A DNA stretch of 64,000 nt, from positions 74,669,186 to 74,733,185 of the forward strand of contig CM056743.1 in NCBI GenBank assembly GCA_029851415.1. Direction: 5' to 3'. Positions within the stretch are counted from its first letter, which is position 1, and each line of letters opens with the position of its first letter. A model generated the notes under the pieces. The model did no database searches and was not told the origin of the DNA. It saw only the letters and a list, made by a program, of their open reading frames with translations. Shown here in pieces: positions 54,791-63,819 of this stretch. Origin of the DNA: Eretmocerus hayati. Its lineage: Eukaryota > Arthropoda > Insecta > Hymenoptera > Aphelinidae. The translations under genes and the position numbers were made by a program.

Positions 54791-57005
54791 CTAGAGAGAA
54801 GAATTCCAAGGTGAGACTAGTTTTTTGTGATGAAGAGAAAATTTTGAATCGAATAAGGTAGTTCCACGTGAACCTCGAAAAATGTGATCGTGATTGCCCT
54901 CTATCTCCTTCCCTCGGAAGAGAGTGATATTCTTCCTCTTGCTCATCTATACTTCGTGAGTTGTGAGGTTCAACTTAATTCATTGGATCCCCACGAATTG
55001 AGTCATTGCATAGTGACAGATTCCACGCACTCCACGGCTGATAAGCAACCGAGGTATTTGACTCAGTTGAGATACATCAGGAATTGTTACGACGCAATGG
55101 ATGACATCATAGCTGAGTCACGTTTTGGGAACGGTTGGGGAATTCAATCGTTTTCACGAACCGTGTAAGTTACCAACTGGATCTGGATCTCGGGAGAGGG
55201 CCGATGAATAGAACATCCAGGGATTTGATACCTCGACAGAGGTGTACGTTCATTTTTTGGATTATAATACGATGAGTGTGCAGATTCACGCCATTTGACT
55301 CGATCAATTCCAATCATACTCGGAGACTTGGGCCATCGTACGAGGTGGAAAACCAATCAAAATTATCTCAATTTCCAAAGGAGAATGGATGGCAGACTTA
55401 GGCACATTTTTATATCACCCTGAGAAAATCGGATGGAATTGTGTGGTTATTCATCTGAACTGAATATCACGAGTGAGTGCTGTGGAGGCTTAGACCCGCA
55501 ATCACATCGATCCGTGAATCGAGATTTTACTGAGCCTCGAGATGCTACGAGCATGGAGAGAACTTAGGCTCCCATATTCTAAGTCATCTCGAAATGCATA
55601 AGGTTGGATAAGACGAATAAAATAGGGAGTACGGGGACTTAGGCTCGGACTACCACCAAGATATCGTCCTAGAGCGGTGTCGAGGGTTTATTATATATTC
55701 ATTAGCGTCAAAGTGCAAAAATAATAGAAATCGAATACATCATCCATTCAGCTTCCGATACATGAATAGATTGAAAACCAGGGAGCCAAGCCTCGTTACA
55801 GCTCTGGTATTCAACTAAGCGCCAGCATGTCAGAATGGGCTGACGAGTTTGTATCTAAACTTGGTCGTCTGGCTGAACAGTATACCTATCTTGTGAGGTA
55901 GATAAGTATTCAGATAATAGGGTAATAGATGAATGATGATTTTTGCTGGATTTTCAACTCGTCTATCCATTCTGGTGGGACCTTCCATCACCATTGAATT
56001 AGGCCTATAGGAATATTCCTCAAGCCGAGTACAACTCGAATTTTGTTCTTTTACTCCTTCATTCTGGGAACATGGAGTTCCTCATCTTTTTGGAGGAACG
56101 ATTGGATGGAATGGTCTTTTTCGATTCATTTTACATGATTCTGTCCTACGGTATCTTGGAGCTGGTATCGAGACTTCAATTCGCTCAAAAAACCATTCTG
56201 CAACTGATTATTCACATGTTTACGATGAGATCGAATCCACACCGAGGACTCATTTCTTCTAACGAAGAACACTTTAATCTTCTGGATGAATCCCTCTATC
56301 CTCTAGGAGACCAGAATTTTCCATGATCTTCCGATCCAATGAATTTCATAAGCAATCATTGTTGAAGTACCTCGAGCCTGCTAATATTTGAAGGAAATTC
56401 AGCAGTTGGAGCACGGTGCGATGACCCGCGATTTCCCCTCGATGTCACGCGAGTGACATCATTCAAATTTCATTGGCCGAATCGGCATCTGATGATTTTG
56501 TCATCCGTCCTGCTCTTAGTATCTCTCGCAGCTCAAAATTTGGCAGTTAGCCACAGTCCGATAAGCAGCAAACATCAGCTGTGCTGCTTGCACACTTTCA
56601 AATATTCACCACGCTGGTGCCATCCTCGCGACCGCGTGTTCCCGATCCCTTGAGTTTCCGCGCCGCGCCCACACTCGCGCCTTAATCTTCCTTACATCAA
56701 TGTACGCACACTTCAAAAGAGAATATATTCTCAGTTTATCTTAATAGCATGAAATCAGTGAGTGATCATTTAGTGAAACCTCACCACGCTTCCACATCCT
56801 TTAAATATCCAGCACAAGTGATCCAAATGCAGGGCTCCAGGGTTCCATCGGAACACCCTGTCCCATCAATCATATAGTGAAGTTTTATCGCTCGTACTCT
56901 GTGTTGTTGGGATCAGAAGATTTCAACCGATTTTGACGAGCATGAAAATACTCAAATCGTTCATTAGATTATCTCTCACTCTCGCATTAAGAGCTGACAT
57001 AATTC
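54791..57005. other. Host DNA, probably Ac45 intron and intergenic sequence
   Basis: No frame resembles a known protein, and no other Ac45 exon could be recognised on the minus strand. No repeats with clear ends are seen. Confidence 0.35.
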
Positions 57006-57337
57006 ATGCCTCTATTACTCCTCATGGGACCAGAAATACATTTCGCAGATTTGAATCCACTGTTAAACTATGGATGTCTCGACTATTGTCACTATTGTAG
57101 ATGTGTATTAGGGGAAAGGTCCACGTTTTGCAAATCCAGCTCCCTCCAAATTTCCATATCAATCATACAGTGTCAACAACAGATTCCTCCGCCGTTGTTC
57201 TGACGAAGCCAACGGAGAGATCGGTCTGAAACACACATTTACAATAGTAACAATAGTCGAGACATTCATAGTTTCATAGTAGTTTTAGATCTGTGAAATG
57301 TATTTCTGGTCCCATGAGAAGTGATAGAGGCACGGAT
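57006..57337. mobile_element. Palindromic MITE (~330 bp, ~105-bp arms)
   Basis: The left arm begins ATGCCTCTAT and includes CATGGGACCAGAAATACATT; the right arm is its inverse (ATGTATTTCTGGTCCCATG, ending ATAGAGGCA). Arms are imperfect, with about 110 bp between. No target duplication is obvious. It is non-coding. Confidence 0.7.
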
Positions 57338-58457
57338 TGTGCCAGCTCTTCGTGCGAGTCTGAGAGATATCATATCAGATGGGTTTCACGCCAAGACGAC
57401 CTACGAGAAGGAGTCATCTCTCGAATTCATTTCGTTACCAGCTGCCAAATCCCACGAGTAGGGTGAGTTATGCCTGTTCAGCGCCCATTAAGGGTAGTTT
57501 TCACTAGGTCTATATAAGGGAATAAATAAGGGTGGGAACTACCCTTACCTAGGAGATGATGCACCCCAAACAGGGCGTCATCCTCGGCAACCTGGGTAAG
57601 TATTGTGCCATAATTACTAATAATTACGTAGTTTAGTTAGCTATATGCATAGTTTATCTAGCTATATATCTACACTATGCATATAGCTAATTATATATGC
57701 GCGCAAGCATATAGCCATGCGCGCACGTGTATAGCTATGCGCGTGGCTCATTAATCTCGCCCCTCTCTCTCGCTACGGTCCTCCTCTGCATCGCATACCT
57801 ATCCAATCGGGCCCCTCTCGATCGCAACAGTCCCTCCCAGATTTCCGCAGCCATCATGCCGTAGCAAGATCTCGGGAGGTGCTGCCACCAGCCTTTGCTC
57901 ACACCAACTTTTGGCTATGTTTGCCGTCGGACGATGATCAAATCCTGTTATTCTTTCCCCGTCGCATGATGATCTGCTGCAGCTCTTTTAATGCAGTTTG
58001 ATGCAAGCTTTTACGGTTTTTTTTTACATGAAATCAGATGCCTTTCTGCTGTGGCTTTTACATGTAATCAACCTGCAGCTTTGCTTTGCTGCAGCTTGAT
58101 GTATAATGTATTGCATAAAACGATGATGATATATTTTTGCTATGGCTTTTACATGAAATCAAACTGCAGCTTCGCTGCAGGAATTTCTGAACAAAGTTTT
58201 AATCACCTTGAAAGGTAGTAGAAACCGGTTTCTCCACTTGAAGGTCTCAGAGATGAAATCTCGGAGATCCTTGGCTGGAATTTTGGCATAGTAAAGTCAT
58301 CCTCAGTTTCGATTCCGTTGAGAACCGAGTCGCTCTTGATTTCGTTAAGCTTATATCGGTCGTTGAAATTGATTGCTCGAGACAAACGACTCGCTCAAGC
58401 ATTTGAAAATCTAGTGCTTATCATAAGACTCGCAGTCTTCTAGCATCTGTTTTAAAA
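57338..58457. repeat. Low-complexity and tandem repeat region
   Basis: At 57600-57760 TATGCATAG and CTAGCTATA motifs alternate in both orientations. At 57960-58190 a roughly 65-bp unit (TGCTGCAGCTT..., GCTTTTACATGAAATCA) repeats imperfectly about three times. No gene is seen until the small exon at 58458. Confidence 0.5.
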
Positions 58458-58921
58458 ATGATGGACATAATCACTCACTCAGGTGAATAAAATCTGAATG
58501 ACTCTTTCTACTTTTTGTAGGTAAAAGTTCATTCTCATATTGTTGTGTTGTCATTTCAGGACAAGCACAGTTTCTGTACAATTTATGGAGACCAAGAATG
58601 TTGTATGGTAATATGCCAAATTATGACATACAACCTCCAGTCCAACGTAATAATTTATCAATTAAAAGAGTGCTTCGTAGTAGGCACTTCCATACGTTTA
58701 CTTTTTTATTCAAAGTAAGGCGCGAGGTTGATCGGGAGATGATGTTTAGGAGGAATGCACGGATATACCGTGATTCACCAGCAAACATCGATCCTCTGTA
58801 TCACGGAGATATCAACGCGGTTGGAGAGTATTTGTTCTTACAAGCCGATTTCCAAGAATTTTATTTCATAATCAATAATTTTACGTTAGATAACCTTACG
58901 CTTGTGCATCAATTATCTTGA
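58458..58921 (+). CDS. Region C: two-exon gene, plus-strand relative of the tandem exon family (128 aa)
   Basis: Exon 1 (58458-58482) encodes MMDIITHS and ends in phase 1 at G/GTGAAT. The 77-nt intron ends TCATTTCAG at 58559. Exon 2 (58560-58921) encodes a domain ending DPLYHGDINAVGEYLF and NLTLVHQL. This matches the C-half consensus of the seven minus-strand units: Y-x-x-G-[DN]-[IV]-x(3)-[LIV], then V-x-L. The acceptor phase is the same. It is convergent with the array, with stops about 135 nt apart. The family is unknown to me. Confidence 0.6.
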
Positions 58922-58992
58922 TTTCCAAAGGAACTTTATTTCTTGTAAAATGGGGGAGGTTAAGAATAACAAAACATATGATGAATTTCACG

Positions 58993-59031
58993 TTTATTGT
59001 ATAGACATAACTGAATATACGCACAAATTTA
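58993..59031 (-). terminator. Poly(A) signals at the end of the region C array
   Basis: On the minus strand AATAAA occurs at 59026-59031 and 58993-58998, 24-60 nt after the stop of the last unit. I see no AATAAA in the few nucleotides between units, so these appear to serve the whole array. Confidence 0.6.
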
Positions 59032-59054
59032 TTAAAATCATTACATTTTTTTCA

Positions 59055-59377
59055 TCATTTCCTATCTTTTAATACTACAACTTGTACATTTTCAATATTT
59101 GATCGATATATATGTAGAAATTTAATAATTTCTCCAACATCGCCTCGAAAATAATGTGATATTGAATAAGATGAATCAAATTCACATTCATCTGTATCAA
59201 CTATCCACCTACTAGTGAGGTAATCTAAGAATATTGGGAATAGACAGTTACTCTCAAAGATGATAGAAAAAATAATAGTTTTATCCATTTTTCTTTCGAT
59301 TTCTTGAAATGTTTCCAGAGCTTTGAGATGTTCTTCGTTCGATTCGACGAGGACTGATTTAATTGCTCTCAATTGTT
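59055..59377 (-). CDS. Region C array unit 7 (last)
   Basis: The acceptor TCATTCCAG precedes the unit, which begins with two nucleotides and then CAA TTG. The conserved half reads RWIVDTDECEF, then HYFRGDVGEIIKFL and NVQVVVL. No ATG lies near the start; the first in-frame Met comes after about 38 codons (MDKTIIFS), so it needs a coding upstream exon or a shorter product. It overlaps the end of unit 6 by 18 nt. Confidence 0.6.
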
Positions 59378-59729
59378 CTGGAATGAAAGATTTGATTTGT
59401 ATTGAACCTTATTTCCGGCAGATTTAATTTCAATTGAACGATTTGTGGGTTCTTTATAATATGAAAGCTTTCAAATAATTCTTTCAAGACATCGCCTATA
59501 TCTCCTCTTATTAAATAATCGCAAGAAATTGAAGGATTGTAATTGCATTTTGATGTATCAACTATCCAAATACTATCTTTTAATTCTTCAAAGGTGGTAT
59601 TTTTACAATTACGCTTAATATTGAAGACAATTGAATATATGAAAATGTGCTCGATTTCCCAACACATTAAACAATAAGTGTAATAAAATTTACGATATCC
59701 AATCAACTCCTCGATCATTTGTTTTTGAC
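59359..59729 (-). CDS. Region C array unit 6
   Basis: The acceptor TTTCCGACAG ends at 59730, and an in-frame ATG follows at 59718. The domain reads IWIVDTSKCNYNP, DYLIRGDIGDVLKEL and NPQIVQL. The frame continues across the unit 7 acceptor before its stop, so no intron separates the two. Confidence 0.65.
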
Positions 59730-60067
59730 CTGTCGGAAATTAACAATTGTTATTCTAGGACGAAGAAACACCAATTGAGGATTGACTATACATTTCTTAT
59801 ATTTTTCTAGAAATCTCAACATTTGAAATACGTCTCCTCTCTTATAATAATCTTTCGAAATCAATTTATTATATTCACATAAATTGAGATCGATTTTATA
59901 TTTACTCTTCTTGAATTTGTTAAATTTCTTATTAACTTTCGCAGTTCTTTTCATATTGAAAATTACAGAGTAAATATAAGTGAATTTAACTTTAACATTA
60001 CAGATAAATCCTAAAATTTTATTGTAATCCACATGTTGTAGCTTCGCTCTTAAAATCTCCCTTTCAC
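59715..60067 (-). CDS. Region C array unit 5
   Basis: The acceptor ATCTTTGACAG ends at 60068; its TGA is the stop of unit 4. The unit has no early in-frame ATG (starts GERE). The conserved half reads KYKIDLNLCEYN, DYYKRGDVFQMLRFL and NPQLVFL. Lys-rich middle. The frame reads into unit 6 for 14 nt before stopping. Confidence 0.62.
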
Positions 60068-60070
60068 CTG

Positions 60071-60426
60071 TCAAAGATTTTTCAGTCTCAATCTAACGAA
60101 TTGTACATTTAAGATACATGGCATATCTTGATCGAGTATACCGACTATGTGATGAATATTTCCTATAGCATAGTACTCTGCGGTTAAATTTGGATTATAG
60201 TTTGAATCAGTTGGGTCTACTTCCCAACAACTATTCCTTAATTCAGTTAGAGCATGAGTATGCCAAGCCCATGGATGTTTTGTGAAAATCATTGTTGATA
60301 TTTGACTATAGTCATAGAGCGATTTGTTCTGCTCATATTCAGCGAATACATCTTCTAGCTCGAATTTATTGTGGGAGAAAAACAGTTCAATATAACCCAC
60401 GATACGTTGCACAACTCTCATTTGCT
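60071..60426 (-). CDS. Region C array unit 4
   Basis: The acceptor ATTGTTTCAG is strong, and AGCAA then ATG (60421) follows. The conserved half reads CWEVDPTDSNYNP, EYYAIGNIHHIVGIL and NVQFVRL. It stops 4 nt before the unit 5 exon start. Confidence 0.65.
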
Positions 60427-60436
60427 CTGAAACAAT

Positions 60437-60786
60437 TTACGTTCGTTCTAGTTTCACAATTTGGATAAAAGTCATGCAATGATTTGAGTTTTTTTCTAAC
60501 ATTTCAAAAATTCGTTTCAGAGATCCACGATAATAGAAAGTAGAAGCGAACTTGGGTTTAAATAGACAACTTTCATCTATAGTCCATCCACTGTTCCTCA
60601 ACATCTTAAAATCATACTCTTTTGAGGTCCAATAGTAGTTTGTTCCAAAAACTAGAGAAAATATTACTCTATCATCCAAAAATCGTTCAAAACGTTTGAA
60701 TTCTTTGTAGACGATTGTGCAACTGTCCCGTTTTTCATCATGGTCCATTAGTATGTTCAGCAATCTCACTAGAATTAGCATTTGCT
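60437..60786 (-). CDS. Region C array unit 3
   Basis: The acceptor TATCCTTCCAG is followed by AGCAA and ATG (60781), the same start as unit 4, which marks units 3 and 4 as closest relatives at their 5' ends. The conserved half reads GWTIDESCLFKP, FYYRGSLKRIFEML and FIQIVKL. Confidence 0.65.
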
Positions 60787-61129
60787 CTGGAAGGATATTT
60801 GATTTTTAAATCTACAAATTGAGCATACTCAAGACAAAAACCGTAAGATGTAATGAATATGAATATTTGATGAGCGTTGCCAATGAAAAAATATGGACAA
60901 GGCAAGCTTGCTACATATTTTCTAGTGAAATCAATTTCATAGTTGCTGAAAACTAATAGTTTCCTTTCGAAATAGGAGGGTGAATAAAACACATTTGTTT
61001 CATATAACAGGTGAAAGGTGCATGAGTCATCAAAGTCTGACTGGTTCGTAAGGTAATCGTGGAAGGCTTCATAATAACTCATTCTTTCGTCGCTATATAG
61101 TCTTAGATTTGAAAGACATCCCTCCAATA
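60738..61129 (-). CDS. Region C array unit 2
   Basis: The acceptor GCGCTCAG ends at 61130. An out-of-frame ATG precedes the first in-frame one (MSYYEAF). The conserved half is diverged: NYEIDFTRKYV, YFFIGNAHQIFIFI and YAQFVDL. The frame runs 48 nt into unit 3. Confidence 0.6.
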
Positions 61130-61150
61130 CTGAGCGCTGGACTAGAAGAA

Positions 61151-61491
61151 TTATTTGTTTTTTCTCATCCTGATGTGCACAGGAAACATCTCTTTAATCA
61201 TATATTTAAATTCATGAATAAAATGCACCATCTCACAAATATTCCCCTTTTTAAAATACATCGTATCGAGATTTGGTCTAAACATTGTTTTCTGATAATC
61301 TATCTCATATGGACTATCTATTAGCTTCTTAAAATAATTCGTTCTTTCATAATAGAAATTAGATGTTGTAAAAACTATGCTAAAATCATAAGACAAGTCT
61401 AAATGGGGCTCGATCATGAGAAATAGATTGAAAGCTGCTAAGTAGTCTCTCTGCTTTTTGACTCGCACTGCCTCTAAGATCTCTAAATGCC
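61151..61491 (-). CDS. Region C array unit 1 (first)
   Basis: It follows a 60-nt intron (61551-61492) with donor GAGG/GTAAGT and acceptor CCTCTTACAG. The unit starts GHLEILEAV; the first in-frame Met is about 33 codons in (MIEPHLD). The conserved half reads PYEIDYQKTMFRP, MYFKKGNICEMVHFI and FPVHIRM. It ends 22 nt before unit 2. Confidence 0.65.
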
Positions 61492-61722
61492 CTGTAAGAG
61501 GCACATGCAATCAACTATAGGAAATAGTTTGGAAAACATGTGACTACTTACCCTCGTAACCGATTCCAAAAACCACTTTTAAGTTGTATTGCGCCTTGGT
61601 TTATACTGTTAGACCTGCACTAAATCAGCTCTCAGACTTTTAACAAATTCACACGGAAATACACAACGGATAGAGACAACAGCGATAGACTGATCAGATG
61701 TTAGAATTCGCGCTCTTTTATA
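61492..61722 (-). promoter_or_regulatory. Promoter and non-coding leader exon of the region C array
   Basis: On the minus strand TATAAAAG starts at 61722 and TCAGTC puts the initiator A at 61691, 31 nt away. The leader 61691-61552 contains no ATG and ends at a consensus donor, followed by the 60-nt intron to unit 1. A 59-codon frame (61788-61609, starting MVATPPVSKRRQLCPNLVDG) overlaps this promoter on the same strand and is an alternative reading in which the TATA would be coding. Confidence 0.5.
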
Positions 61723-61855
61723 ATAGATACCATCGACCAAGTTTGGGCATAGCTGACGTCGTTTGGAGACGGGAGGTGTAGCTACCATCGTGAGAAGGTT
61801 TCCTTGTTGTACACCTTCAAAATTAAATGATGAAACAATTGAATTCTATAGCATG

Positions 61856-61861
61856 CTTTTA
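61856..61861 (-). terminator. Poly(A) signal of the coiled-coil gene
   Basis: AATAAA (minus strand) about 145 nt after the stop at 62002 and about 135 nt before the array TATA box. Confidence 0.5.
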
Positions 61862-62001
61862 TTGAATAAAGATATACATGATGATATCATATGACTACAA
61901 TAATGACTACAAGCGCGAATGTTAAGTTCAAGCGTGGGTTTCAAGCATAAATTATTCCATTCGCACGCGAGCGCGAATGTTCTGGTCCAGACGGGTAATC
62001 T

Positions 62002-63249
62002 TCAAATTAACATTCTCGATGCTTGCATGATTCTGCTGAATTTCCGCTCATGTTGCTCTTCCACAGCTCCGGCTCTCTCCTGCTTCTGCCTGAGATGTTC
62101 TAGCATCTGTCTATATTCTTCCATCCTTTCACCGAAACCCTGAACTACATTTTTCATCTCCTCATATCCAATCATCAATTCTTCCTTCATCTCAACGATC
62201 TTATTATTGGTCTCTCCTTGTCGATCAAGTATACTATCAGCTAGCGACGAAGATTCCATAAATTTCAAATCATAATGCTCGCTATTCTTCTCAACACGCT
62301 CGGATGAATTGTAGTGAGATTTTTTTAATCCAATCAGCTCGGTAGTCAAATGACCTGCTACAACCGAATGCACATCATTAATCTCTTTGTGAATAAAGTC
62401 CTTGAGGTTAACAAAATCATTGTTGATTTTCAAGTATACGTCTTTCAAATTTGTGATAGATTTTTTCATATCCTTGATGCTATCCATCATATTAGCATTC
62501 GATTCGTCGATTCTATCAAACTTTTCCTCGGAGACTGCGGAATGATCCATGAATACCTTGGTCAAATTGATCACTTGACTTTTGAAATGGAGATTATCTC
62601 CTTGGCTTTGAACCAAACTTTTCTTAGCATCAGTGAATAACATTTCATTCTTCTTGAACCTGGTCTCAGAATCCTCCATGTTTTCCTCACGTAATTCTTC
62701 CCGACGCTCGAGAGCTAGAATTTTTTGATTCATATTCGTGATAAAGGCACGGATTTCCGATTTTACAGCATCAAAATTATCATTCATTTTCCGATCGTTC
62801 CTGACTACTTCATTCTTTACGTGGAACATATTCAAGTCCACAGCGTGGAATGTTGCAGCTAGCTTTTCCATCAGCTTTGTCTCATTTTCATCCTTATTTT
62901 CCACCATAAACTTAGTTCCTGTTTCATCATGTGAGAGAATGGTCTCGTCAATCTCATCATTTTCCTCCTCAGAAATAGAGTCTCCTATACACATTGCATA
63001 TAATTAAAACGTAATTCACCACACGAGCTTGCATAATTAATTATCACACATACCGGCTACTGCATTGAGCACCTTTTCACGTTCTCCCGAGGCACTGGCT
63101 TGCGGTACAGCTGACCCTCCTCCAGACTTTGCTCCCAAATCAAGAGACAAATCCTGATCCTGATTATTCTTAGTTCTAGATAGATTCGAAGTGGACGACC
63201 ATGATCTTGAGGTTCCATCCTCGAGAACTTTAGACGAGCTTTTCTCCAT
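62002..63249 (-). CDS. Region C: two-exon coiled-coil protein (392 aa, unknown)
   Basis: Exon 1 (63249-63054) encodes a Ser-rich, hydrophilic segment with a KKxxDQDLSLDLG-like stretch (sequence NNQDQDLSLDLGAKSGGG) and ends in phase 1 (GCCG/GTATGT). A 69-nt intron follows. Exon 2 (62984-62002) begins with an acidic patch (SEEENDEIDE), then some 280 residues of almost unbroken heptad-like charged helix (for example LALERREELREENMED and MEEYRQMLEHLRQKQERAG). No membrane segment or signal peptide is seen. A trimeric fibre or scaffold-like role is possible but unproven. Its promoter is at 63320-63284. Confidence 0.65.
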
Positions 63250-63283
63250 TTTCACGCAACTGTTCTCTTCAAACTGTAGAGAC

Positions 63284-63320
63284 GTAATGATTCAAACGTG
63301 AATCAAATTTCTTATTTATA
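63284..63320 (-). promoter_or_regulatory. TATA plus initiator of the coiled-coil gene
   Basis: TATAAATA starts at 63320 (minus strand) and TCATTAC gives an initiator A at 63288, 32 nt away; ATG follows at 63249. The TATA overlaps the last codons of the upstream DUF8207-like gene. Confidence 0.6.
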
Positions 63321-63804
63321 GGATGAAGCCAGCTTCTCTGAGCTCCTCAATTAGAGAAATTACTTCGTTCCTAAGTGACTCATTCCCAGCTTGCATAGAA
63401 CGTAAACAGAGATCTAAGCGTGAGCAAATCTCGTTGACATCATCCCACCAAACGTATTCAACTCCTGTTTTTTGCCCTCGCAGAGTCAGAGTATCGTTGT
63501 CTATGCTTTTCACGAGTTTTCGCAGCCCTGAGCCTATTTGATTTTTGAAGAGTGGACCAATAACGTTCTTATATTTTTCACTTTTTGAACTAATAATCCG
63601 TTTATTGGGATCATGATCTCGTCTATGAGCATTGGACCACTCCAAAATTTTCTTGTACCTCATCAAATCATGCGATCTATGGTTTTGAGGATTCGCCTTA
63701 AAGATTAATTCATAGATTCCAAGCGTTGGCTGAACAACATGGTCGCGTCCTAAGAGTAGAACGTCATTATTTTCATCAAAATCGAGCGTTAAGGAGCCTA
63801 ACAT
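63316..63804 (-). pseudogene. DUF8207-like mobile-element protein, C-terminal part
   Basis: ATG 63804 precedes the family's characteristic run: LGIYELIFKANPQNHRSHD, ILEWSNAHRRDHDPNKRI, SKSEKYKNVIGPLF, later EYVWWDDVNEICSRLDL and ending IEELREAGFIL. DUF8207 proteins are widespread in arthropods and, to my knowledge, linked to mobile elements; function is unknown. In the same frame a TAA at 63817-63819 separates it from an upstream open stretch, so either the ATG at 63804 is a secondary start or the gene is broken by one stop. Confidence 0.75.
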
Positions 63805-63819
63805 TAATTGATTATCTTA

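Noticed and set aside
57500..57760. Possible regulatory hairpins from repeated CTAGCTATA and TATGCATAG
   Set aside because: They contain AGCT cores like the Polinton spacer, but lie in low-complexity AT-rich host DNA with no GC-rich stems or neighbouring genes.
59055..61510. Seven independent intronless genes
   Set aside because: There is no room for promoters or poly(A) signals between them, several lack an early ATG, and all begin at splice acceptors of one phase; independent genes remain possible only if starts are inside neighbours.
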